From Paenibacillus_E allorhizoplanae (lineage in GTDB: Bacteria; Bacillota; Bacilli; Paenibacillales; NBRC-103111): 64,000 bases of DNA. Positions within the stretch are counted from its first letter, which is position 1; each line of letters opens with the position of its first letter. The notes beneath the pieces were generated by a model that did not search any database, was not told where the DNA came from, and saw only the letters and a list, made by a program, of their open reading frames with translations. Both the position numbers and the translations under genes were made by a program. Positions 55,701-63,123 of this stretch are shown one piece after another. The DNA is taken from the NCBI RefSeq assembly GCF_927798215.1, contig NZ_CAKMMW010000015.1, positions 62,001-126,000 of the forward strand. Direction: 5' to 3'.

Positions 55701-56028
55701 TCTCTATACTTGCTTGAATCGGCAGTACATATTGTAAAAGATACGTACTTGCTGGCTGCACATTCGTCGTAAAATGCAATGCTTCCGTAAAAGCTTGCCC
55801 ATCAACAGTTGAGTTAGCAACCGTTCCGTAAGCTGGAGCCTCTGGATTCAATGCCGCTCCCTGCATTTTAATATCAGAAATAAGAACTTCACTACCAGAG
55901 AGTTGACCCAATTCTTCTTCCGTCAATACCTGCGCCAAGGAAATCTTGGGTTGGAACGGTACAACAAGCATCGTGCCAATTAACAGGAGAGAGAGTAATC
56001 TGCCCATTTTACCCCTTCTTATCATCAC
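49747..56028 (-). CDS. Giant cell-surface GH10 xylanase with nine fn3 domains and SLH anchor
   Basis: 2093 residues. Order: signal peptide; CBM4/9/22-like domain (about 40-190); GH10 barrel (about 230-590) with NWDVLNEPV (acid/base Glu about 381) and IAITEFDVN (nucleophile Glu about 487); a carboxypeptidase-like loop domain; four fibronectin type III domains; a CBM96/DNRLRE-like domain (about 1018-1208, VIYPSADAFIQAPSTLGEAG); five more fn3 domains (to about 1676); a beta-rich domain common before SLH; and three SLH repeats (1914-2093). It should hydrolyse xylan at the cell wall surface. It is downstream of the ABC transporter genes and upstream of the YesM/YesN pair. The GH10 entry reads RGHALLWDGATRLP, unlike the usual HTLVWHSQ. 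Confidence 0.9.
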   Translation of the reverse strand: MMIRRGKMGRLLSLLLIGTMLVVPFQPKISLAQVLTEEELGQLSGSEVLISDIKMQGAALNPEAPAYGTVANSTVDGQAFTEALHFTTNVQPASTYLLQYVLPIQASIEKDDVMLATFYARTLKSTVETAEGTVALVMEKRGNFEKSITETLTVPSQWKKFLVPIKAALLMEANTPQIAFRLGFKPQEIEIANLKVVNYKKTVTLESLPSTPVIYEGMEEDAPWRAEANQRIEQIRKGDLQVEVKDASGLPIQDAAVQVKMTKHDFKFGTAVNSTMINGTDANAETYRTKLKENFNSVVMENEMKWQWWEQDRSRTVNLYNWLGSNGFDIRGHALLWDGATRLPADIPGLVSNKTALEKRIQDHFHELAGLFRGRLYNWDVLNEPVLNSMIRSTYADQGALMANWFKMAKEADPAAKLYVNETQILGVDAPVIANFSGILQSMKDNGAPIDGIGIQAHFGSTPVSPMAFYNQLTHFTQYATEIAITEFDVNSPKEDIQGKFTRDILLASFSHPNVKSFTMWGFWDGAHWQNNAPLFRSNWTLKPSGEQWRNLIYGTWWTDVTGTTNANGQYQTRGFYGDYDIIVTKGGVSQTVKASLLQGQDNKVSIVWGTPSQGGTTETFVPLSLPAQNAEITAPVWPYGSTFGTSNTSPTSVSVTWPRAHDNLGVSGYRVYKDGELVKQVLANVTSYDITGLTPGHSYSFTVQALDAQGNTSVLSQPIETTTTSGVDSELPGWTKGSAVEVADLGQTGAQLSWPNGVDNDGADGYRIYVNGQIWADVSGTSYALVGLDPNKLYTIRVESKDSDGNLSVGGPIVTFRTLGVEDTTAPTWDLASSVTASDVTTTGMQLTWNSAQDSGGVTAYRVFQDGKQVVTLPALVKNFTITGLTPNSTHVFRVEAGDGKNNWSITGPGLSIKTQAGPDEVRPTWPANRSLTYSGLADHAVNLNWTAAFDEIGVTGYKIFANNTLIATVAGNIQTYAVTNLIAGTAYTFRVEAGDAAGNWSTNNGPAVSVTTYQGVIRKQTVIYPSADAFIQAPSTLGEAGSTNNLDYLRFKNAAGVSGSDANKNTGNNRRAYLKFPLTSVTGNVYDASLNLYVFAVQTANMDISMDLYSTGDNWREVADAGGASINWQNKPADGSLIGSTIVRNAGYWKKLSVTSQAATEKSGDGTISFKLQNDSWLDQNVDFYSKEAAGANVGFRPYLTLGTEELPTDTTAPTWTGANLAVTQVAPHTATLTWPSAQDLSGINRYKVYQNGTAIATVASDVYSYQVNGLAPATAYTFKVEAVDIALESTNGPSASLTTPAVDAVSPVWPTSAGLTAQSVGRKALNLHWSAAEDNYGVTAYDVYQGAALLGTVTGTTYEVSALVPGTNYQFHVVARDAAGNTVSSPVLSTATLAGDVTLPTWSNGSQLNLTLISASGLQLNWPAAVDDSGVTSYRIEQDDSMVIEVSNDIRSYFINGLQAQTAYMFKVRAVDEAGNVSEPLQVYESTMLADTITPQWPTGSRITSTSVGNQITLVWDAALDNVGVMQYNVYRNGGFVASVAGATSIVLQDTEAAVYKVEAQDFLGNSTVFGPSTDDPEIPVPSDKTAPGWPAESTLTQGIVTSNSVQLSWSQAIDRVGVTQYKLLMNGNVVTTTPNTTWQVTGLTADTAYDFKVEAADAANNWSTSGPSLRIRTQAVPAPTEPSTGTQSEPEKPTITVNNGAAQITFPTTSVTTVDGKATAKIDKTTLEEAFKKTDAQVGGTSSIVTLHVPKVAGANSYALELPTEYLTQKASTHGLEISTELGTVVLPSHMFTNNAAATGQSTLTINISIDKLPAQTDLKGKTGVVVDLQFTASGQPMKFENKDASVSVRIPYVLSSDEKTHPELLNVWYVNTKGEAQLVPTGSYNAATGMFQFSTNHFSTYAVSYNKPAFQDLASTMWAQKAIEILASKGIIQGVTAQSFNPTASITRADFTKLLVETFGLQATAETHFEDIQTGTYYEKAVGIASKLGIVNGVDDQHFNPQANITRQDMFVMITRALAQVNQSLPTGKNANPFTDGADIASYAVQSIHALVQQGLVEGNAGKVNPLGNTTRAETAVMLYRLFQFIYQ

Positions 56029-56061
56029 CTATCTCATCCTTCCATCAGTAGCCTACAAACA

Positions 56062-56110
56062 ATAAAAGAGGACCCACCTGAGCAAGTGTCTTACCAGCTT
56101 CAGATGGGCG
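56062..56110 (-). terminator. Terminator after the binding-protein gene
   Basis: GCCCATCTGAAGC pairs with GCTCAGGTGGGT on the minus strand, followed by CCTCTTTT. It separates the transporter unit from the GH10 gene. Confidence 0.7.
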
Positions 56111-56125
56111 TGTCTAGCAACTACC

Positions 56126-57691
56126 TTATTTCTTGCGGTTTGCGTTATACCAATCGGTCAATTCCTTGATCGCTTTGTCTCCACCTTGTTTCTTCCAATT
56201 AGCCACGTACTCATCGAAGTAATCCACTGGCTTCTCGCCGAGAATAATTTTCGCTGCTGCTTCTTGGAAAGAACCTCTGTACTGCAAATCAGCATTCTTC
56301 GTCAACGTATCAATTGGCGGCATACCTGCAGTTGGGTTGGCAATACCTTCTTTACGGGACGTATCGATCGTTTGAAGAAGCTTGTTATAAGCCTCATCGT
56401 TGTTAATCAACAACTTCTGAGCTTGCTCATTAAATCCATGCATTTGGAACACAGCAGAACGCCATTTCAAATCTGTATCTTTATCTGCCAAATATTTAAT
56501 TGTGCTGCCTTCTTTGGTGTAAGATTGCCCCTCAATACCTAGCTCTGAGAACATTTGACCTTCATCTGAGACGAGCCAATCAAACATTTTTACAACCGCT
56601 TCTGGATTTTTCGTATCTTTGTGTACAATGAAAGTTTTAAGTACTGGTTTCTCAACACGTCCTAGTTGACCTGTATAGCCATCACCTCTTGGAGTAGCGA
56701 TGCCGATGACATTAGGCTTCTTGTCTGGCAATAATTTGGTTAGATCCTTTTGCCATGAATCCCAAATACCTAATACAACGTGGTCCCATGAGCCAACAAG
56801 GTCGGACTTAATTTTTTGATCCCAAATTGCCCGTGTGTTCGTCAGGAATTCCGTATCAATCAATTTTTCTTTATACATCGTGTTGAGCAGGCCTAATGCT
56901 TTTTTCATATTCGGGTTCACATAGCCAGGCATAACTTCACCATTGTAAAGGCTGTTGGAATCCAAGTTAACGCCGTACATACCGAAGACATTATCCGCCC
57001 ACTCAAATTTCTCACGGGAGGAGAAAGGAATTTCATCTTTTTTGCCATTACCGTTCGGGTCCTTATCTCGAAAGGCTCTTAGCATATCAAGGAATTCTGC
57101 CGACGTTTTCGGCTCCTTGATGCCCAATTTATCCATCCAATCCTTACGTACATAAATCACACGTTCAGCTGGCGCATTTCCTGCCGCAGGCTGTGGAATG
57201 GCTAGGATTTTACCATTGATCGTCACAGCGTCCCAAGCAGATTGCGGGATATTTTTCTTCAAATTAGGGCCATATTTATCAATTAACGGCTTCAAATCCA
57301 GTGCTAATCCATTGGTAACAATATCCGAAGTTTCGATGCCCCAGACCATATGTACATTCGGGATATCACCAGAAGCGAATTTCAGCTTCAGCTGATCTGC
57401 GTAGTTTTCATGAGGCAAGAAAGTAATATCCAAATCTGTATTTGTTTTTTGTGCCAAATATTTCACAGTAGCCAGGTCCATCGATTTACCAGAAGGAATT
57501 TGCTGTGCGTTATTGGATACGAACATCGTGATTTTCTCAGGCGCAGCAGGCTTTGTACTTGCCGTTGCACTCACTGCTGGTGCTGTTGAAGCTGTCGTCG
57601 TGGAACCTTTATCGGATGAACATGCGGCCACCGCCGTGGATAAACATACAACACATGCAAGCGTAACTATTTGTTTAAAATTAACTTTCAT
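56126..57691 (-). CDS. Lipoprotein oligosaccharide-binding protein (LplA-like)
   Basis: 521 residues with a lipoprotein signal ending in TAVAACSS (Cys about 24). The long family-1 binding fold is of the LplA/YtcQ type: ITMFVSNNAQQIPSGKSMDL, PAAGNAPAERVIYVRKDWMD, FRDKDPNGNGKKDEIPFSS and the C-terminal WKKQGGDKAIKELTDWYN. It captures oligosaccharides for the two permeases upstream. GGGAGGG lies before the ATG. The likely ligand, xylo- or glucuronoxylo-oligosaccharides, follows from the GH10/GH30/GH88 neighbours. Confidence 0.88.
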   Translation of the reverse strand: MKVNFKQIVTLACVVCLSTAVAACSSDKGSTTTASTAPAVSATASTKPAAPEKITMFVSNNAQQIPSGKSMDLATVKYLAQKTNTDLDITFLPHENYADQLKLKFASGDIPNVHMVWGIETSDIVTNGLALDLKPLIDKYGPNLKKNIPQSAWDAVTINGKILAIPQPAAGNAPAERVIYVRKDWMDKLGIKEPKTSAEFLDMLRAFRDKDPNGNGKKDEIPFSSREKFEWADNVFGMYGVNLDSNSLYNGEVMPGYVNPNMKKALGLLNTMYKEKLIDTEFLTNTRAIWDQKIKSDLVGSWDHVVLGIWDSWQKDLTKLLPDKKPNVIGIATPRGDGYTGQLGRVEKPVLKTFIVHKDTKNPEAVVKMFDWLVSDEGQMFSELGIEGQSYTKEGSTIKYLADKDTDLKWRSAVFQMHGFNEQAQKLLINNDEAYNKLLQTIDTSRKEGIANPTAGMPPIDTLTKNADLQYRGSFQEAAAKIILGEKPVDYFDEYVANWKKQGGDKAIKELTDWYNANRKK

Positions 57692-57815
57692 TGATTAGAC
57701 CCTCCCTAGTAAGCTACTTCATTATAATTTAGATCGTTCGTCAACATCATCTGGATATTACTGTCTGGACCTATCCCACCTCCTGATCAGAGTATGAAGC
57801 TACCTCGGCAATACC

Positions 57816-58697
57816 TTATTCTTTAACCGATCCCAGCAAGGCACCTTTGATAAAATGTTTCTGCAGGAACGGATAGACAATAATAATCGGGATGGTCGCG
57901 ATCACAATCGTCGCCATTTGCAACCCTTGTGGCGTTATCGCACTGGATAACTCCATTACCGACTGACCGCCGGCAGAATCCATATCAAATTGCGAGATCA
58001 ATTTATACAAATACAACTGCAAGGGCTGTAATTCCCGGTCTGTAATATAGAGCAATGGACCAAGGTAATTATTCCAATGTCCCACGGCATAGAAGAGAAT
58101 CAGCGTCACATTGATTGGCATCGATAACGGAGCCACAATGCGCCATACAATTCTGTACTCCGACATGCCATCCACCCTCGCCGCTTCAAACATTTCTTCC
58201 GGAAGCGACCTCATAAAGGTGATGCACAGCATCATATTGAAAGCGCTAAGCGCACCTGGAATGATTAATGACCAGATTGTGTTGAGCATGCCAAAGCTTT
58301 TGACTAAGATATACATTGGAACCAATGGTGCCTGGAAGATCATCGTGAAGATGATAAAAAGGAGAATTACTTTACGGCCGCCTAACCACCCTTTTGAAAG
58401 TGGATAGGACGTTAGAATGGTCAGCAGCATATTGATCGCTGTGCCTATCAATACAATTTGGACCGTAACACCGAACGACCTCCAAAAAACGGCATTTTTG
58501 ATAACAAATTCATAGTTGTGCAGATTGAAACCTACAGGCCAGAGCGCGACTTCGGAATGAATAATGGCTTCATTTGAGCTTAACGAGCCTGCAATGACGT
58601 TTAATAACGGAACTGCTACAGCCGCACAAAAGAGCAACAATAACAGAGTATTTGCAGAATCAAAAATTACTTCTCCAATAGATCGTTTAATTTTCAT
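57816..58697 (-). CDS. ABC transporter permease (LplC/YtcP-like)
   Basis: 293 residues with six helices and the EAA loop PEEMFEAARVDGMSEYRIVW. The C-terminus YPFLQKHFIKGALLGSVKE is typical for this subfamily. GGGGTG lies upstream of the ATG, 18 nt after the partner permease. With that permease and the binding protein it forms an importer for complex oligosaccharides. A 124-nt gap separates it from the binding-protein gene. Confidence 0.88.
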   Translation of the reverse strand: MKIKRSIGEVIFDSANTLLLLLFCAAVAVPLLNVIAGSLSSNEAIIHSEVALWPVGFNLHNYEFVIKNAVFWRSFGVTVQIVLIGTAINMLLTILTSYPLSKGWLGGRKVILLFIIFTMIFQAPLVPMYILVKSFGMLNTIWSLIIPGALSAFNMMLCITFMRSLPEEMFEAARVDGMSEYRIVWRIVAPLSMPINVTLILFYAVGHWNNYLGPLLYITDRELQPLQLYLYKLISQFDMDSAGGQSVMELSSAITPQGLQMATIVIATIPIIIVYPFLQKHFIKGALLGSVKE

Positions 58698-58715
58698 CGT
58701 GTATATTTCACCCCT

Positions 58716-59675
58716 TTAGTAAAGCCCTTCTCCTGTTGTCCATTTGCTCACGCGATTGGCGATGACAAGCAATAGAAAACCTATGACTGATTTAAACAAC
58801 CCAACAGCTGTCGTTATACTGTATTGTCCTTGTAGAATCCCTGCCCGATACGTGTAAGTATCCAAGACATCCCCCGTCTCCTGCGTCGCTGGATTGAGGA
58901 ACTGATAAATTTGCTCAAAACCTGAATCCAGAATATGTCCCGTTTTCAACATTAACAGAATCATGATCGCAGGCAGCATGCCTGGCACCGATATATGTAG
59001 AAACTGTTTCCAACGATTGGCTCCATCCATTTTGGCCGCTTCATACAAGGAAGGATTAATTCCCGCTAGCGCTGCGATGAAAATGATGGCATTCCAGCCC
59101 ATTTCCTTCCAGATACCCGAAATAATAATGATGGATCGGAAGTACTCCGACTTCTGGAGATACGCGATGGTATCACCACCGAAGGCAGTGATCAAATGAT
59201 TCACAAGACCCTGCGTTGGCGAAAGCAACATATACGTAAGTCCGAAAACAATCGTCCATGATAAAAAGTGTGGTAAATACAGCACCGTTTGCGTAATTCG
59301 CTTGAAAGCCATCGTGCGCACTTCATTGAGCATAATCGCTAGTAAAATCGGCAACGGGAAGGCGAACACAATTTGATACAAGCTGATTAGCAGCGTATTT
59401 CGGAGCAGTCGTCCGAACTTGTCGTACGTGAATAGTTGATGGAACCACTTGAACCCAACCCATTCACTTCCTGTGAAGCCTTTGAAAATGTTGTAATCCT
59501 GAAAGGCAATGAAGCTCGCCATAAGGGGTACATACTTGAACACGAGGAAATACAGCAGTCCAGGAATCAGCATGATATAAAATGCCCGATGCTGTAGGAC
59601 GTATTTCCACCAACCTTTTTTCTTTTTTGCTTGGGTTGACCGCTGAACAACCTCATTCACAGTAGCGGATTTCAT
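58716..59675 (-). CDS. ABC transporter permease (LplB-like)
   Basis: 319 residues with six helices after a short basic cytosolic lead (QAKKKKGWW). Landmarks are YVPLMASFIAFQDYNIFKGF, the EAA loop PSLYEAAKMDGANRWKQFLH and the end VANRVSKWTTGEGLY. It is the first gene of the transporter operon, with AGGTGAG before the ATG. No ATPase gene is present, so a shared MsmX-type ATPase is presumed. Confidence 0.88.
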   Translation of the reverse strand: MKSATVNEVVQRSTQAKKKKGWWKYVLQHRAFYIMLIPGLLYFLVFKYVPLMASFIAFQDYNIFKGFTGSEWVGFKWFHQLFTYDKFGRLLRNTLLISLYQIVFAFPLPILLAIMLNEVRTMAFKRITQTVLYLPHFLSWTIVFGLTYMLLSPTQGLVNHLITAFGGDTIAYLQKSEYFRSIIIISGIWKEMGWNAIIFIAALAGINPSLYEAAKMDGANRWKQFLHISVPGMLPAIMILLMLKTGHILDSGFEQIYQFLNPATQETGDVLDTYTYRAGILQGQYSITTAVGLFKSVIGFLLLVIANRVSKWTTGEGLY

Positions 59676-59856
59676 CTGCTCTCACCTACACTATCTATTT
59701 GTCTTATGTGTTAATTATAGGTTTCAAGGCATGAGACCAACAATGAGGGCGGATGTCGATTTACTGTAGTAAAAGTCTTTTTGTGGGGGATGGGGGAGCA
59801 ACACCTAAACTTAAATTTCACCAGTACAACATCCACCCACAACACACTGCCATCAC

Positions 59857-60047
59857 ATCTTAACTACACATCCTAACTACACAACCTAATTACACAACCT
59901 AAACACACACCCTAACTACACAACCTAACTACACACCCTAACTACACAACCTAACTACACAACCTAACTACACAACCTAAACACACACCCTAATTACACA
60001 ACCTAACTGCACATTTTAACTACACATCCTAAACACACACCCTAAAC
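59857..60047. repeat. 13-bp minisatellite (CCTAACTACACAA), about 15 copies
   Basis: The unit CCTAACTACACAA with variants (CCTAAACACACAC, CCTAATTACACAA) runs head to tail for about 190 nt. The plus strand is almost free of G across it. It lies upstream of the xylan transporter operon and contains no ORF, inverted repeat or spacer structure. The sequence 59676-59856 holds only the operon's 5' region. Confidence 0.85.
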
Positions 60048-60104
60048 ACACTCCTCCGCTACCAACATGCCACTTTCCCCCATCTCCCCGTCGCCCGTGG
60101 AAAT

Positions 60105-60310
60105 TAAATGGAAATTATGCAGCTAATTCTGGCTGATTCATCTGTTTATTGCATATAGATGGAAATTATGTAGCTAATTTCGCTCAAATCGATTATTTCG
60201 GACGAATTGGCTCGAATTAACTGGAGGAAATACAGTTATTCGCTTCAGCAACGTGTTTGGCGCGAAATTAGATGTAGGAAATCCAGTTATTGTTACTGGA
60301 GTGCTGGAGC
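60105..60310. repeat. Degenerate tandem intergenic repeat (about 60-nt units), copy B
   Basis: Four units with cores TAAATGGAAATTATGCAGCT, TAGATGGAAATTATGTAGCT, AACTGGAGGAAATACAGTTA and AGATGTAGGAAATCCAGTTA occur every 50-65 nt. The same family is seen at 21235-21424. Confidence 0.6.
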
Positions 60311-60328
60311 GACGCGTGGAAACAACGC

Positions 60329-60374
60329 AAAAAAGAGTTGTCCTCCAGCAGCTATAGCTGCTGAAAGACAACTC
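60329..60374 (-). terminator. Terminator after the GH88 gene
   Basis: GAGTTGTC pairs with GACAACTC, and inside it AGCAGCTATAGCTGCT forms a second stem; T6 follows on the minus strand. Confidence 0.88.
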
Positions 60375-60394
60375 TCTTATCAAATTAACCTAAC

Positions 60395-61525
60395 CTACCA
60401 GAACAACTCGCCATGCCCGAGCAATCGGGAAAGACCCTCCACGAAGTAATAGTCGCCATAAATGAGCGGCACGTCGATGTTTTTCCCCTCTGGATAATGG
60501 CTTGTACCGTGGGTGACTAACCCTTCTTCGGTTTCGGAATCCCACGCACCGTAGTTCGTGTACAGCGAGTGCAAGATGCGCTCCCCCGCTTCGCGGTAGA
60601 GGGATGCCTCTTGGCCGTTCACTTGCTCCGCGATCAGGAGCAAGCCGCAAGCCGCACACGCGCCTGCTGAGGAGTCGCGGTACGCTGGAATGCCATCTGG
60701 CAAGCGGAAATCCCAATGCGGCACATGATCTTCCGGCAGGTTCGCCAGGAAGAAATGTGCAGCACGCTTGGCCGCATGCAAATACTTCTCATCGCCAGTG
60801 TACTTATAGCTGAGGCTCATACCGTAAATCGCCCACGCGGTTCCCCGCGACCAGGCCGATTCAGGCGCAAAGCCTTGCCCACCGTTTACGGAAAGCTTCT
60901 CGCCAGTGGCAGGATCAAAAATCACGATATGATTCACCGATCCATCGGGACGAATAAAGTGCTCGACCGCCATGTCGGCATGCCTTACGGCGATTTCTTT
61001 GAAGCGCGGGTCGCCTGTAGTCAGCGTAGCCCAGTGCAGCAACGGCAGATTCATCATGCAGTCGATAATCGCCCAGCCTGCATTATCCTCGCCTTCGCGC
61101 CAAGGGTTCCAAGCGCGAATGTAACTGCCCTTCACGTTGAAACGTGCTGCAAGCAGATTCGCCGCGAGCAAAGCGCGGCGCTTGGAATCATCTGCACCAG
61201 TTAACTTGTAGCGAGCAACACTCGTCAGCGTCCACATGAAGCCGATATCATGATCCAGACGATAGTAGTCGGTAACAACTTGATCGAGTTGCTGTTCACA
61301 GGACTCGGCTAACTGCTTCAGACCCTCATCCTTGGTATCACGATATAATAACCACAACAACCCAGGCCAGAAACCCGCTGTCCACCAATATGCAGGCTCC
61401 AGCTTATACTCTCCGCCTACACTTGCATGTGGGAAACCATCACCAATGCGCTTACTTGTTTTGTCTACTTTCGCTACGGTTTGTGCCCATGCTTCTTGAG
61501 CCCAAGCCTTCTGAATTGTCGTCAT
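60395..61525 (-). CDS. GH88 unsaturated glucuronyl hydrolase
   Basis: 376 residues, cytoplasmic (no signal peptide), with the (alpha/alpha)6 barrel of GH88: WWTAGFWPGLLWLLY, YRLDHDIGFMWTLTS (Asp about 90) and NAGWAIIDCMMNLPLL (Asp about 150), the two acidic residues needed for hydration of the unsaturated uronate, plus ESAWSRGTAWAIYGM. The enzyme removes 4,5-unsaturated glucuronate from oligosaccharides made by polysaccharide lyases. No lyase is present in the window. GAGGAG lies before the ATG. A LacI-type operator lies upstream. Confidence 0.88.
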   Translation of the reverse strand: MTTIQKAWAQEAWAQTVAKVDKTSKRIGDGFPHASVGGEYKLEPAYWWTAGFWPGLLWLLYRDTKDEGLKQLAESCEQQLDQVVTDYYRLDHDIGFMWTLTSVARYKLTGADDSKRRALLAANLLAARFNVKGSYIRAWNPWREGEDNAGWAIIDCMMNLPLLHWATLTTGDPRFKEIAVRHADMAVEHFIRPDGSVNHIVIFDPATGEKLSVNGGQGFAPESAWSRGTAWAIYGMSLSYKYTGDEKYLHAAKRAAHFFLANLPEDHVPHWDFRLPDGIPAYRDSSAGACAACGLLLIAEQVNGQEASLYREAGERILHSLYTNYGAWDSETEEGLVTHGTSHYPEGKNIDVPLIYGDYYFVEGLSRLLGHGELFW

Positions 61526-61549
61526 CTATTACACTCCTCGCCAGGTTTA

Positions 61550-61562
61550 TTGAAACGTTTAA
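61550..61562. promoter_or_regulatory. LacI-family operator or cre-like palindrome
   Basis: TTGAAACGTTTAA, centred on ACGT, lies 25 nt before the GH88 start in the gap after the GH32 gene. It resembles sucrose-type LacI operators and weaker cre sites; no regulator gene is in view. Confidence 0.5.
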
Positions 61563-61623
61563 CCTATTATACCACCTGGCTTCGCGGAATGCTCGCTTGT
61601 TTAAAATTGGTTATTTGTTGTAT

Positions 61624-63123
61624 CTACAATGACACTTTCCATGCGTCCAAACTTTCTAAACAAGCTTCACCATGCCTTGCAAAAAGCTTAACACCTAGAC
61701 TGTCACCATTCGGATAAATCCGATTCGTTATCGTTTTCACACCGTTATTCGCGAACAGCTCTAACGAAGAACGATCCACGAACAGATGAAGCTTGATGCT
61801 CCCATCCTCCATCGGTTCCACCTGAGCTTCGCTCACACCGGCTTCACCTGCACCGGCGCGTGTACGATCAACGCGGAGTGTATGCTCCGCTACGGAGTAC
61901 GAAACTTCCGTGTACTCAGATCCATCCTCTGAGCAACGAATGAGAAGTCCAAACACCGCCTCCTCGCTAGATCCCTTCGTGTTAAACACGGCGATCAGTT
62001 CCAGCTGGTCGCCTTGAATAGCGGCCAATGAAACAATCGATTCCGCAGGTATCACCTGTCGATCGACGAACTCCCTGCCCTTCCGCAGCGCCGCCAGTTC
62101 CGCCACAGGCTGCATCCGCAACGTGCCATCCTCTGCCAGCGTCAACTCGCGCGGCAAAGTAAACGCCCCCATCCAGCCATCTACTTGCTCCGGCATCTGA
62201 GCGCCCCATATGTTCATCCAGCCTAGCAGGATGCGTCGTCCCAGTCCATCCACCAACGTTTGCGGCGCATAGAAATCGAACCCATCATCCAACCGTTCGG
62301 CATAACGGTAATCAAATTTGCCTGTCTCATAGTTTAATTTCCCGGTGAGGTACATCGTCTTTGTAGCCCCCATGTTCATCGGGGAAATAACAAGCACATG
62401 ATCATCCCCATCACCGAGTGGAAATAAATCAGGACACTCCCACATATCTCCCATAGTGCCGTCACTCTCTGCTGCAACACCCAAATAGCGCCATGTGAGC
62501 AAATCAGAAGACGTGTACATCAGCACTTTGCCCAAGCCATCCTTTCCATAACCGACGACCATGTACCACTGACCGTCATGCTGCCAAACCTTCGGATCGC
62601 GGAAGCCGAACCCACCCTCCTCCGGTGCGGCACCAATAATAGGATTAGCCACTGATTTGTTAAAAGCAACCCCATCCGTGCTGGTCGCGAGACACTGCAC
62701 CTCCATCGGCGTACGTCCATCTACATGCCCCGTATAGACCAATGTCAGAACGCCGTTATAATCGACTGCACTGCCTGACCAACAGCCATAACCACCTGTT
62801 TCCCCGCTATCATAATCTTCCGAAGGAGCCAACGCGATAGGCAAGTGCTCCCAGTGCACCAAATCCTTACTTTTGGCATGCCCCCAATGCATCGGGCCCC
62901 ATTTCGACTCATAGGGAAAATGCTGATAAAACACATGATACTCTCCATTCCAATAAATAAGCCCATTTGGATCATTCATCCAGCCCGCTGGAGGCATAAG
63001 GTGATAACCAAGCCTATATCCATCCTCCGCGATTGACTTGACGGCTTGCTCCAATGCTTGATTCGCTTGTTCCACGCGTTCCATGTGGAGCTGACTCTTT
63101 TCACTATCTGTCCGCTGACTCAT
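61624..63123 (-). CDS. GH32 sucrose-6-phosphate hydrolase / beta-fructosidase
   Basis: 499 residues, cytoplasmic. All three GH32 motifs are present: WMNDPNG (nucleophile Asp about 47), FRDPKVW (transition-state Asp) and MWECPDLF (acid/base Glu about 230), followed by a C-terminal beta-sandwich ending in LFVDRSSLELFANNG. It hydrolyses sucrose-6-phosphate or sucrose and related fructosides. Its start overlaps the stop of the fructokinase gene by 4 nt (ATGA), so they form one operon for sucrose use. No PTS or permease gene is in view, so the import route is unknown. Confidence 0.92.
   Translation of the reverse strand: MSQRTDSEKSQLHMERVEQANQALEQAVKSIAEDGYRLGYHLMPPAGWMNDPNGLIYWNGEYHVFYQHFPYESKWGPMHWGHAKSKDLVHWEHLPIALAPSEDYDSGETGGYGCWSGSAVDYNGVLTLVYTGHVDGRTPMEVQCLATSTDGVAFNKSVANPIIGAAPEEGGFGFRDPKVWQHDGQWYMVVGYGKDGLGKVLMYTSSDLLTWRYLGVAAESDGTMGDMWECPDLFPLGDGDDHVLVISPMNMGATKTMYLTGKLNYETGKFDYRYAERLDDGFDFYAPQTLVDGLGRRILLGWMNIWGAQMPEQVDGWMGAFTLPRELTLAEDGTLRMQPVAELAALRKGREFVDRQVIPAESIVSLAAIQGDQLELIAVFNTKGSSEEAVFGLLIRCSEDGSEYTEVSYSVAEHTLRVDRTRAGAGEAGVSEAQVEPMEDGSIKLHLFVDRSSLELFANNGVKTITNRIYPNGDSLGVKLFARHGEACLESLDAWKVSL

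Noticed and set aside
59857..60047. Possible CRISPR array or telomere-like repeat
   Set aside because: The 13-bp units are directly adjacent with no spacers and no cas genes nearby, and the unit drifts like a minisatellite.
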